Shown one piece after another: positions 1 to 5,500 of a stretch of DNA of 7,350 nucleotides. The DNA comes from an uncultured Actinomycetes bacterium. Its GTDB lineage: Bacteria; Actinomycetota; Thermoleophilia; Solirubrobacterales; 70-9. The stretch is from the NCBI GenBank assembly GCA_946886425.1, contig CAMPIP010000114.1, positions 1 through 7,350 on the forward strand, read 5' to 3'. The notes beneath the pieces were generated by a model, which saw nothing but the letters and a program-made list of their open reading frames with translations, did no database searches and was not told the origin of the DNA. The position numbers and the translations under genes were made by a program. Position 1 is the first letter of the stretch. The number at the start of each line of letters is the position of its first letter.

Positions 1-102
1 GCGGTGATGGATCCGTTCGGTGTCGTCAGCGTGACGACGTCGGCGGAGGGCGCGGTCTCGGGATGCATGCGTACCACCGGCCCGGGGTGGCCCGCGCCGT
101 AG
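1..102 (+). CDS. possible 3' end of an upstream gene (strand undecided)
   Basis: A frame open from base 1 ends at TAG (100-102) and directly abuts the GTG of the ftsB-like gene, as expected for a translationally coupled upstream gene. Its 33 residues end in GPGWPAP and are mostly G/C at third positions. I recognise no family; it does not look like the C-terminus of enolase, a common upstream neighbour of ftsB in actinobacteria. The same codon-third register also gives an open minus-strand frame starting at ATG (68-66) and running off the left edge, with N-terminus MHPETAPSADVV. That reads at least as naturally as a protein start, in which case this would be a divergent gene and 69-102 a promoter region. 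No good ribosome binding site was seen for either. Sequence to the left is needed to decide. Confidence 0.25.
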   Translation, partial: AVMDPFGVVSVTTSAEGAVSGCMRTTGPGWPAP

Positions 103-417
103 GTGATCGAGTTGCTGCGCGTCATCTCCCGGCGCGGCGCCAGCCGCGTCAACTGGGACCGCGTCGGCCGCATCGCCCTGACCCTGGTCCTGGTCGCCGT
201 TCTCTACTCCTACCTGAACCCGGCGATCGAATTCGTCAAGACCTACACGGCGACCACCGACGCCAAAGCGAAGCTGCACGAGCTGCTGCGCGAAAACAAG
301 CAGCTCCACAACCGCGTCCAGTCCGCCGAGGACCCGATCGTGATCGACCGCAAGGCCCGCAACCTCGGCCTGGTCGGCGAAGGCGAGACCCCGGTAGTGA
401 TCCGCGGCCTGAACTAA
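103..417 (+). CDS. ftsB: FtsB/DivIC-family septum formation initiator protein
   Basis: A 104-residue bitopic membrane protein of the FtsB/DivIC family, whose members join FtsL and FtsQ/DivIB in the divisome and help activate septal peptidoglycan synthesis. Visible order: a basic cytoplasmic N-terminus (residues 1-23), one membrane span (about 24-38), an extracytoplasmic coiled-coil-like segment (about 50-76) with Leu/heptad character around LHELLRENKQL, and the family C-terminal signature at 77-100 (DPIVIDRKARNLGLV, then GE-P-VVI). Length is typical. The GTG start directly follows a TAG stop; a weak G-rich stretch (84-90) could be the ribosome binding site, and a TTG at 112 is a less likely alternative start. 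The glycosyltransferase gene begins 30 bases downstream on the same strand, so co-transcription is likely. The family call is firm; choosing ftsB over divIC is naming convention. Confidence 0.9.
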   Translation: MIELLRVISRRGASRVNWDRVGRIALTLVLVAVLYSYLNPAIEFVKTYTATTDAKAKLHELLRENKQLHNRVQSAEDPIVIDRKARNLGLVGEGETPVVIRGLN

Positions 418-447
418 GAGGAAGAGGGAGAGAGGGAAGGGTCTCCG
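418..447 (+). promoter_or_regulatory. polypurine spacer with ribosome binding site
   Basis: The spacer after ftsB begins with an uninterrupted purine run (about 416-441, counted from the ftsB stop). It ends in GGGAAGG (434-440), seven bases before the GTG at 448, which makes it a good Shine-Dalgarno site and supports that start. No terminator-like hairpin separates the two genes. Confidence 0.55.
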
Positions 448-2652
448 GTGGTTAGCGCCGGCTCCTACCTCGTCGGAGTTCTGCAGTTGGCTCTAGTGGC
501 CGCCCCGCTGGCCTGGTCCGCCTACAGGATTAGGAGAGCGGTTCTGCCAAGGTGGACAGGCGCGCCAGCACGCCTCGTCGAGTCAATCCTGGCGGTCGCG
601 CTACTCACCTGGCTGATGGAGCTGCTGGGCGTCGTCGGCCTGCTCTACGCAGGCACCCTGATCGCCGCCTCGCTCATCACCGCTGCCGCGGTGACGCTTC
701 TGCCGGGGGGTGGCGCGGGGAATGAGCTCACCCGCAGAGCGGGTGAGTCATTACCGGCGACAGGACCCGCCGGCCCAAGCGCCTCCCCATGGCTGCACGC
801 GCTCATGTTGGGAGTCGTCGCCCTCGTAGTCGGCCATTGGGCAGTAACCACCCACGACGCCCTGACCCGCGGCATCTTCAACTTCGACTCGCTCTGGTAC
901 CACATGCCTTTCGCGGTGGACGTCGTCCAGAGCCACTCGGTCACGGGGCTCCATTACACCGAGACGGTCTTCACCAACTGGCTCTACCCGCAGAACTCGG
1001 AGCTCCTGCACGCCGCCCCGATCCTCCTCACCGGCCGCGACACGCTCTCGCTCTTCCTCAACCTCGGCTGGCTGCTCGTCGCCTTCGCCGCCGCCTACTC
1101 CGTCGGCCGCCCCTACGGCAGAGGCCCAATCAGCGTCGTCGCCGCGGCGATCCTGCTCGAGTGCCACACGCTCGTCGTCCGCGAGCCGGGCGCCGCCAAG
1201 AACGACGTGATGGCCGCCGCCCTGGTCCTCGCCGCGATCGCGATCCTCGTCACCGCCTGGAACGCGCGCGCCACTTCCCGCTCCGCTGTTACTTCGCTCC
1301 CTGCAGCGGGGCAAAATCACGCTGGAACCAGGTGGGCGATCGCGGCGGCGGGCCTCGCCGTGGGCCTGGCGGCGGGGACCAAGTTCACGGTGATGGCGAT
1401 GGCGGCCGCGCTCAGCCTCGCGGTCGTCCTCCTCGCGCCCGCCGGGCGGCGCTGGGCGGCGGCGGGCTGGTGGTTCCTGCCGGCCCTCGCCAGCGGCGGC
1501 TTCTGGTACCTGCGCAACCTCATAGTCGCCGGCAACCCGATTCCCGCCGCCGACAGCCTCGGGCCGGTCTCGCTGCCCCATCCGGAGCGCCTGCAGGAAG
1601 GGCGCCCCGACTTCAGCATCGCCCACTACGCGACCGACACCGACGTCTGGCGCCACTACTTCGCGCCTGGCCTGCATGACGCCTTCGGAGCGCTCTGGCC
1701 GCTGGTGATCCTCGCCGCGGTCGCCGCGGCTGCCTGGGCTCTCCTGCGCGGCCGCGACCGGGCCCTGCGCTGGGTCGGCGGCGTCGCCCTGTTCGGGATG
1801 CTCGCCTACCTGTTCACTCCGCTCAGCGCCGCCGGCGCCGAGGGGGAACCGACCGGCTTCGGGATCAACATCCGCTACGCGATCGTGCCGCTGCTGGCGG
1901 GGATCGTGCTGTTGCCGCTGTCGCGCCTGTTTGACGCGCGGCGCCGCCAGTGGGGCCTGCTGGCGGCGCTGCTGCTGGTTCTCGTGGTCACCGACCGTCC
2001 CGACATCCCTCTCCGGGACTCCGGCAGGCTCTTCGCCCTGCTGGTGGTCTTCCTGATCGTCGCCGTCCCGGCCGGTCTCTGGCTGGCCCGCGAGCGCGGC
2101 GCCTCCCGGGGCATCGTCGTCGCCGGCGCCGCGCTGCTGGCGGTTGCCGTCGTCGCGATCGGCTACCCGGTCCAGCGCAATTACCTGGAGCAGCGCTTCG
2201 CCAACGAGGTCGCCGCCGAAAGCATCCCCGGGATGGACCTCGACTCCGCCTACCGCTGGGCTCGCGACGTCGACCATGCCCGCATCGGCCTGGCCGGGAC
2301 CACCGCCGGCTTCCTCGAGTACGGGTTCTTCGGCACCGACCTCACCAACCGGGTCGTCTACCTCGGCGAAGAGGCCCCGCACGCCGGGTTCTGGCCGGTC
2401 CCGACCTGCCGGGCCTTCCGCGCCGCCGTCAACGACGCCGACCTCGACTACCTGGTCACCGCTCCCTACCTCAACTTCCTCGCCCCGGGCCAGCCCCTGG
2501 AGTCGCCGGAGCGGCGCTGGCTGCGCGGCGAGCCCGCCGCCCGGCCGATCCTGCGCAGCGGCCGCGTGACGGTCTGGCGGATCGACGGCGATCTCGATCC
2601 CGCCGGCTGCGACCAGCGCAACGCGCCGCTGCGGGAAATCCCGGACGAGTGA
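448..2652 (+). CDS. GT-C fold (PMT/ArnT-like) membrane glycosyltransferase family protein
   Basis: A 734-residue polytopic membrane protein. Three N-terminal spans (about 6-28, 43-64, 66-85) are followed by a hydrophilic linker (90-112) and a span at 113-135. The next extracytoplasmic loop has FNFDSLWYHMPFA (144-156): an Asp and a Tyr-His placed as in the first loop of GT-C enzymes, which use polyprenyl-phosphate sugar donors. Further motifs are TNWLYPQNSELL (176-187), AAKND (249-253), GTKFT (310-314) and FWYLRN plus GNPIP (352-366). About seven more spans run to residue 573, and a soluble domain fills about 585-734. GTG at 448 has a good ribosome binding site. It probably glycosylates a cell-envelope substrate, but donor and acceptor cannot be read from sequence. 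Codon use is unusual in the first 140 residues and at 276-295, where palindromes lie in frame. Probably co-transcribed with ftsB. The fold-level call is fairly sure; the activity is not. Confidence 0.75.
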   Translation: MVSAGSYLVGVLQLALVAAPLAWSAYRIRRAVLPRWTGAPARLVESILAVALLTWLMELLGVVGLLYAGTLIAASLITAAAVTLLPGGGAGNELTRRAGESLPATGPAGPSASPWLHALMLGVVALVVGHWAVTTHDALTRGIFNFDSLWYHMPFAVDVVQSHSVTGLHYTETVFTNWLYPQNSELLHAAPILLTGRDTLSLFLNLGWLLVAFAAAYSVGRPYGRGPISVVAAAILLECHTLVVREPGAAKNDVMAAALVLAAIAILVTAWNARATSRSAVTSLPAAGQNHAGTRWAIAAAGLAVGLAAGTKFTVMAMAAALSLAVVLLAPAGRRWAAAGWWFLPALASGGFWYLRNLIVAGNPIPAADSLGPVSLPHPERLQEGRPDFSIAHYATDTDVWRHYFAPGLHDAFGALWPLVILAAVAAAAWALLRGRDRALRWVGGVALFGMLAYLFTPLSAAGAEGEPTGFGINIRYAIVPLLAGIVLLPLSRLFDARRRQWGLLAALLLVLVVTDRPDIPLRDSGRLFALLVVFLIVAVPAGLWLARERGASRGIVVAGAALLAVAVVAIGYPVQRNYLEQRFANEVAAESIPGMDLDSAYRWARDVDHARIGLAGTTAGFLEYGFFGTDLTNRVVYLGEEAPHAGFWPVPTCRAFRAAVNDADLDYLVTAPYLNFLAPGQPLESPERRWLRGEPAARPILRSGRVTVWRIDGDLDPAGCDQRNAPLREIPDE
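721..752. repeat. palindromic element inside the glycosyltransferase gene
   Basis: Near-perfect inverted repeat: AATGA, one bulged G (726), CTCACCCGC (727-735), loop AGA (736-738), GCGGGTGAG (739-747), TCATT (748-752). That is 14 paired positions per arm with one bulge and a three-base loop. It is read in frame as residues 92-102 in a hydrophilic linker between predicted spans. Codons here and just after (AGA, TCA, TTA, ACA, GGA) are rare in the rest of the gene. It resembles a REP-like palindrome sitting in a coding region; that origin is inference. Confidence 0.6.
1273..1320. repeat. second imperfect palindrome inside the glycosyltransferase gene
   Basis: GCTCCGCTG (1280-1288) pairs with CAGCGGGGC (1304-1312) at eight of nine positions plus one G-T, around a 15-base loop. 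It is read in frame within residues 276-294, a hydrophilic loop between two predicted spans. Codons ACT, GCT, GTT, ACT, CCT, GCA, CAA, AAT, GCT, GGA and AGG cluster here, unlike the flanking G/C-ending codons. On the minus strand it contains GGGAGCGAA, also present between the two palindromes at 4457-4500. Confidence 0.4.
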
Positions 2653-2675
2653 CGCTTCCGGGAAACGCCTGCGGC

Positions 2676-2681
2676 TAATCT
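2676..2681 (+). promoter_or_regulatory. -10-like element TAATCT, probably leaderless start
   Basis: TAATCT in the context GGCTAATCT ends six bases before the GTG at 2688, so transcription would begin at or next to the start codon. No Shine-Dalgarno lies at a useful distance and no clear -35 is visible. The same GGCTANNCT arrangement occurs before the genes at 5501 and 6333. Confidence 0.45.
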
Positions 2682-2687
2682 CGGTCC

Positions 2688-3008
2688 GTGGGCTATCCAC
2701 TCGAGAACGCGCTCTTCCAGTGGGAACAGGGCTGGCGGGAGCTGCAGGCGCTCGACGATCCGCGGGCGCGGCGCCTGGCGGACCGGGTGATCGACGCGAT
2801 CCGCGACCAGCTGCGCCGCCGGATCGGCCCGACCTTCTCGGCGGCCGAACTGGCCGACCTCTACGGCGAGGGCACCGACTGGGCCCAGCAGGTCGCACTT
2901 GACGTTGCCCCGACCACGCAGCCGGACGCGCAGTCCCTCGCCGACGCGGCCTTCTGGGCGTATCTCAGGGGCGCCACCGACTTCGCCGGCGGCAGGCAGC
3001 TGGTCTGA
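2688..3008 (+). CDS. small conserved-looking hypothetical protein
   Basis: A 106-residue soluble, mainly helical protein with no membrane span or signal peptide. The first half is rich in Arg/Asp/Leu (LQALDDPRARRLADRVIDAI). A central FSAAELADLYGEGTDWAQQVA (about 50-70) and a C-terminal DAAFWAYLRGATDFAGG look like the conserved parts. I have an impression of similar short actinobacterial proteins with a DAAF-hydrophobic-Y-RxAxD ending, but cannot name a family or a function. GTG at 2688 is chosen because a -10-like TAATCT sits just upstream; there is no ribosome binding site. It follows the glycosyltransferase by 35 bases but probably has its own promoter. Its TGA stop (3006-3008) directly abuts the stop of the convergent minus-strand gene, leaving no room for a terminator between them. 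Strong third-position G/C supports real coding. Confidence 0.7.
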   Translation: MGYPLENALFQWEQGWRELQALDDPRARRLADRVIDAIRDQLRRRIGPTFSAAELADLYGEGTDWAQQVALDVAPTTQPDAQSLADAAFWAYLRGATDFAGGRQLV

Positions 3009-3584
3009 CTACTCGTCGTCCGAGTCGCCGTCGGACTCGGAGTCCGAGGCGGCGGCGCCGGCGCGGCGGATGACGATCTGGTCGGCCTCGATGCGGACCG
3101 TGACCTCGCGCTGGCCGGCCCAGTTCTCGGCGTAGACCGGGTTGTCCTTGACCGAGGCGTCGAGCCAGAGGCCGTAGCCCTCGTCTTCGCCGTGGTCGAA
3201 GGTCGCCTCGAGCTCTTTGCGACGACCGCGACCGCCGCGGCGACCGCGACGGCGGCGGCGACGGGTCCGCGTGCCGGTCCCCTCGCCCGACTCCTCGCCG
3301 TCCTCGTCACCCTCCTCGGCGTCGGCCTCGGCGGCTTCGGCGTCGGCCTGCTCCTGCTCCTGCTCGGCGGCGGCAGCCTCGATCTCGGCTTCGATCTCGT
3401 CGCGGAGATCGATTTCGCCGGAACCGGCGCCCTCCTCGTCAGGGGAGAGGTCGTGCTGCTTGCGGAACTCGCGCAGTTCGGTGGCGCTGACTTCGAGCTG
3501 GTGGGCAATCCAGGCGTCGGTACGGCCCTGTTGGACCCAGGCGCGGATCTGGTTCAGCTGCGGCTTCAGTGAGCGTCTTGGCAT
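3009..3584 (-). CDS. HTH-like / acidic / Arg-Gly-rich multidomain hypothetical protein
   Basis: A 191-residue protein with striking modular composition. Residues 8-45 (from LNQIRAWVQQGRTDAWIAHQLEV on) look like a helix-turn-helix with a recognition-type second helix. Residues 48-103 are an acidic Glu/Asp/Ala low-complexity linker. Residues 106-122 are an Arg/Gly patch like an RGG nucleic-acid-binding region. Residues 123-176 form a compact domain with aromatic and beta-type segments (YGLWLDASV, then VTVRIEADQIVIRR). Residues 180-191 are an acidic Ser/Asp tail. The combination suggests a nucleic-acid-binding or nucleoid-associated regulator; that is inference and I know no named family. ATG (3584-3582) lies nine bases after a -10-like TAGACT on the minus strand, so the leader would be very short. 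Low-complexity DNA here creates many shadow frames on the plus strand. Confidence 0.75.
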   Translation of the reverse strand: MPRRSLKPQLNQIRAWVQQGRTDAWIAHQLEVSATELREFRKQHDLSPDEEGAGSGEIDLRDEIEAEIEAAAAEQEQEQADAEAAEADAEEGDEDGEESGEGTGTRTRRRRRRGRRGGRGRRKELEATFDHGEDEGYGLWLDASVKDNPVYAENWAGQREVTVRIEADQIVIRRAGAAASDSESDGDSDDE

Positions 3585-3593
3585 CGGCGCGCG

Positions 3594-3599
3594 AGTCTA
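3594..3599 (-). promoter_or_regulatory. -10-like element TAGACT for the HTH-like gene
   Basis: On the minus strand TAGACT is followed by nine bases and then the ATG, predicting a leader of only a few bases. It fits the TANNCT pattern of the three plus-strand promoters but lacks the preceding GGC. No -35 is recognisable. Confidence 0.35.
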
Positions 3600-3628
3600 T
3601 TCAACGAAGTGGGTCGTGCGCAGGGCGC

Positions 3629-3868
3629 TTAGGCCATCAGGAAGGCCAGCGCCTCGAACATGGCGACGACGACGACGATCACGGTTACGGTCAGACAGAC
3701 GGCGAGAACGCTGAAACGGACTTTGCCGTGCTGCTCGGTGCGGCTGATCCGGCGCTCGCGCGAGCGGTTGGCGGCGCGGCGGCGGAGCTGCTCGCGGCGG
3801 CGGCGCTCGAGGGAAGTCTCCTGCTCGAAGGCCGTCTCGAACTGGGAGATGCTCTGTCGCATTCTCAT
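3629..3868 (-). CDS. small basic single-span membrane protein
   Basis: A 79-residue protein. Residues 1-20 are polar (MRMRQSISQFETAFEQETSL), 21-50 are very Arg-rich (ERRRREQLRRR, then RSRERR), and 51-78 form one strongly hydrophobic helix ending almost at the C-terminus, with few residues left outside the membrane. The basic side would be cytoplasmic by the positive-inside rule, giving a tail-anchored-like topology. The function is unknown and no family is recognised. The frame stays open far upstream as a shadow of the nuclease gene, so I start at ATG 3868-3866; ATG 3862-3860 is an alternative. No clear Shine-Dalgarno was seen. It lies between the thermonuclease gene (53 bases away) and the HTH-like gene (44 bases away), all on the minus strand. 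Reading order and the plausible membrane topology support a real gene despite its size. Confidence 0.65.
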   Translation of the reverse strand: MRMRQSISQFETAFEQETSLERRRREQLRRRAANRSRERRISRTEQHGKVRFSVLAVCLTVTVIVVVVAMFEALAFLMA

Positions 3869-3895
3869 AGAGGGGTGGCCCGGAGGCCGGGGCGC

Positions 3896-3901
3896 ACCGT
3901 A
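3896..3901 (-). promoter_or_regulatory. weak candidate -10 (TACGGT) before the small membrane protein gene
   Basis: On the minus strand TACGGT lies 27 bases before the ATG at 3868, with CTGAAC 18 bases further upstream as a possible -35. The leader would contain a short GC hairpin (CCCGG-AGG-CCGGG on the plus strand, 3879-3891). Weak evidence; transcription may instead run through from the nuclease gene. Confidence 0.2.
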
Positions 3902-3921
3902 GCAAAGCGGCAAGAAATTGT

Positions 3922-4449
3922 TCAGGGGGGACATGCACCCCAGAGCCCACGGCCCGCCCGGGCCGCGGTTGTCTCCAGGCGGGCAAAAAGCGCCGAGTAG
4001 CGGGTATTTGGCGGGATCGCGAGGGTGCGGGCGAGGCCTCTCCGCAGCAGCTCGGCGTTGACGAAGCGGGGGCCGCGGGGCGTAGTTATGTAGACGTAGG
4101 CGAGCAGCCGGCCGTAAACGTCGCGTCTCTCCCTGCCGAAGACGAACCGCGCGCGCTCGCCCTCGACCAGGTGGTGGTTGAAGGCCGAGGCGCGGGGGCC
4201 GAAGCACTGCACGGGCGCGTCCGGCTTGACCGTCTCCGGCGTGTCGACGCCGATGTAGCGGACGTCCTCGGTGCGGCCCCCGATGCGCGCCTCGACCGTG
4301 TCGCCGTCGACCACGCGGGTGACCGTCGCGACGGCGCGGGCGGGGTCCTCCTGGCCCCTCTCGACGCCCTCCCAGGGCCGGAGAAGCAAAACGGCGGCGG
4401 CCAGCAGCAGCACCACGCTGCCAAGCCGGCCGCCGCCGCGGTTGCTCAT
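3922..4449 (-). CDS. membrane-anchored thermonuclease (staphylococcal nuclease family)
   Basis: A 175-residue protein from ATG 4449-4447; a GTG at 4455-4453 is an in-frame alternative two codons upstream. Counting from that GTG, residues 11-27 form a signal peptide or membrane anchor, and about 42-175 form an SNase-type OB-fold domain. Catalytic and calcium-site equivalents of the S. aureus enzyme are all visible: Asp52 in DGDT, Arg66, Asp71, Thr72 and Glu74 in VDTPE, and Arg116 in DVYGRLLAY. Family members hydrolyse DNA and RNA to 3'-phosphate ends using calcium. This copy should act outside the cytoplasmic membrane, for example in nucleic-acid scavenging or biofilm DNA turnover (inference). 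AGGGG nine bases before the ATG may be the ribosome binding site, within the palindromic spacer after the aldolase gene. Co-transcription with the aldolase is possible but has no obvious functional logic. Confidence 0.88.
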   Translation of the reverse strand: MSNRGGGRLGSVVLLLAAAVLLLRPWEGVERGQEDPARAVATVTRVVDGDTVEARIGGRTEDVRYIGVDTPETVKPDAPVQCFGPRASAFNHHLVEGERARFVFGRERRDVYGRLLAYVYITTPRGPRFVNAELLRRGLARTLAIPPNTRYSALFARLETTAARAGRGLWGACPP

Positions 4450-4456
4450 CCCCACG

Positions 4457-4500
4457 CGCCCCTAAGGGGCGGGGGGAGCGAAACTCGCCCCTACGGGGTG
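4457..4500. repeat. tandem pair of 15-base palindromes (REP/BIME-like)
   Basis: CGCCCCTAAGGGGCG (4457-4471) and CGCCCCTACGGGGTG (4486-4500) match at 13 of 15 positions and are separated by 14 bases containing GGGAGCGAAACT. Each forms a six-pair stem with a three-base loop; the second has one wobble pair. The second copy supplies the last two codons and TAG stop of the aldolase gene, and the first lies in the leader of the nuclease gene. Possible roles are mRNA 3'-end stabilisation, attenuation between the two genes, or a REP-type repeat. There is no T-run typical of an intrinsic terminator. Confidence 0.55.
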
Positions 4501-5411
4501 CGACGCACGTTGGCGAGCAGGCTCTCTTTGATCTGCCCGACGATCTCCACGGCGTCGTTCCACTCGCGCTGCCAGACGTTGCGGCCGAAGATGACGCCGG
4601 AGCCGCCCGCCTCCATGATCTCGCGGGTGTTGGTCAGCACGGTCTCGTCGTCGACCTTGGAGCCACCGGAGAGCACGACCAGGGCCCGGCCAGCCGATTC
4701 GACGCACTGGCGGATCGCCTCGGTCTGGTCGACCTCGAGCTCGTTGTAGGGAGCCGGGGCGTCCTTGTCCTTGGACGAATCGATCTTCGGCATGTTGAGC
4801 TTGACGATGTCAGCGCCCATCTCCATCGCCAGCCGCGCCGCGTAGTCGATCGCGTAGAAGGAGTTGGGGCCGCCCTTGCCTTCGACGGCTTCGCCGCGCG
4901 GGTAGGACCAGATCACCAGCGGCATCCCGAAGCGGTCGCATTCCTCGCGCACGCGGCGCAGCTGGGCGAGGTCCTCGTCCTGGCGCGGGGAGCCGACGTA
5001 GAGCGTGTAGCCGATCGCGTCGGCGCCGAGCCGGACGCCGTCCTCGACGCTGGCGTTGCAGCTCGAGAAGGCCTTGGAGGAGGAGGGGATGTCGGTCTTG
5101 CCATTGACCTTGAGGATCAGCGGCACCCGGCCGGCGTAGTCCGGGTAGTACTTCTCGGCCATGCCGATCTGGCAGGCCAGAGCCGAGTATCCGGCCTCGG
5201 CCGCGAGGCGGAACTGGTAATCCGGGTCCTTGGAGGCGGGGTTGGGGAAGAAGTCGCGGGGGCCGTGCTCGATGCCCTGGTCGATCGGCAGCAGCATCAG
5301 CGTTCCGTTGCCCGGCCCGAACTCGAACAGCAGGCGGTGCAGGCGGGCACGTTTCCCCGGGGGCAGGGTCGCGAGCAAGGATTTCTGCTCGGTGAGGCTC
5401 TTCAACTCCAC
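4491..5411 (-). CDS. fbaB: class I fructose-bisphosphate aldolase (DhnA/FbaB type)
   Basis: A 306-residue cytoplasmic enzyme expected to cleave fructose 1,6-bisphosphate reversibly to dihydroxyacetone phosphate and glyceraldehyde 3-phosphate through a Schiff-base lysine, in glycolysis and gluconeogenesis. Visible marks, numbered from the chosen start: LPIDQGIEHGP near residues 41-51; LKVNGKTD at 100-107; SYPRGE at 169-174; ADIVKLNMPK at 200-209 with Lys204 as the probable Schiff-base residue; SGGSK at 248-252 and GVIFGRNVWQR at 272-282 as the phosphate-binding end of the barrel. The start is GTG 5411-5409 because GAGGAGG lies seven bases upstream; the frame extends to an ATG at 5453 but that would bury the ribosome binding site. 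The rhomboid-like gene diverges from an 89-base shared region. FbaB-like proteins sometimes act on other sugar phosphates, so the exact substrate is likely rather than proven. Confidence 0.9.
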   Translation of the reverse strand: MELKSLTEQKSLLATLPPGKRARLHRLLFEFGPGNGTLMLLPIDQGIEHGPRDFFPNPASKDPDYQFRLAAEAGYSALACQIGMAEKYYPDYAGRVPLILKVNGKTDIPSSSKAFSSCNASVEDGVRLGADAIGYTLYVGSPRQDEDLAQLRRVREECDRFGMPLVIWSYPRGEAVEGKGGPNSFYAIDYAARLAMEMGADIVKLNMPKIDSSKDKDAPAPYNELEVDQTEAIRQCVESAGRALVVLSGGSKVDDETVLTNTREIMEAGGSGVIFGRNVWQREWNDAVEIVGQIKESLLANVRRTP

Positions 5412-5500
5412 GTAGATTCCTCCTCGAAGGTGGTTGTTCCCGGAGTATGCCACCGCAAACGGGCGCGGGGCGCGGTCTCGAGGGCTATCCTCGAACGACC
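5412..5500. promoter_or_regulatory. divergent promoter region between aldolase and rhomboid-like genes
   Basis: The 89 bases serve both genes. Toward the aldolase there is a strong Shine-Dalgarno (GAGGAGG on the minus strand, 5425-5419) and a possible -10 (CATACT, minus strand, just upstream). Toward the rhomboid-like gene, TATCCT (5486-5491) lies nine bases before the ATG. An interrupted palindrome TCGAGG-GCTAT-CCTCGA (5478-5494) overlaps that -10 and could be an operator. TCCTCGAA occurs twice (5421-5428 and 5488-5495). Confidence 0.4.

Noticed and set aside
63..455. Plus-strand 130-codon frame overlapping ftsB
   Set aside because: Arg/Pro-rich translation out of frame with the clear FtsB/DivIC signature.
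751..753. TTA codon as a bldA-type developmental switch
   Set aside because: That control is known in Streptomyces; here the TTA lies in a probable inserted palindrome and nothing else supports such regulation.
751..2898. Very long minus-strand open frame (715 codons)
   Set aside because: It is antisense to the glycosyltransferase gene and a by-product of GC-rich codon use. Its translation is Gly/Arg/Glu/Pro-rich without domains, while the plus frame has membrane spans and family motifs.
3192..3714. Plus-strand frames opposite the acidic/Arg-rich gene
   Set aside because: They are Ser/Arg or Leu/Gly low-complexity mirrors of the minus-strand repetitive coding sequence.
3869..4207. N-terminal extension of the 79-residue membrane protein frame
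   Set aside because: The extension overlaps the thermonuclease gene in another frame and is Arg/Pro-rich shadow sequence; the ATG at 3868 gives a sensible protein.
5412..5453. Longer aldolase start at ATG 5453
   Set aside because: It would translate through the GAGGAGG site; GTG 5411 has ideal spacing and begins where family homology starts.
5447..5500. Longer start for the rhomboid-like protein
   Set aside because: It runs through the -10-like element and palindrome and adds residues unlike the zinc-ribbon start; ATG 5501 is better.
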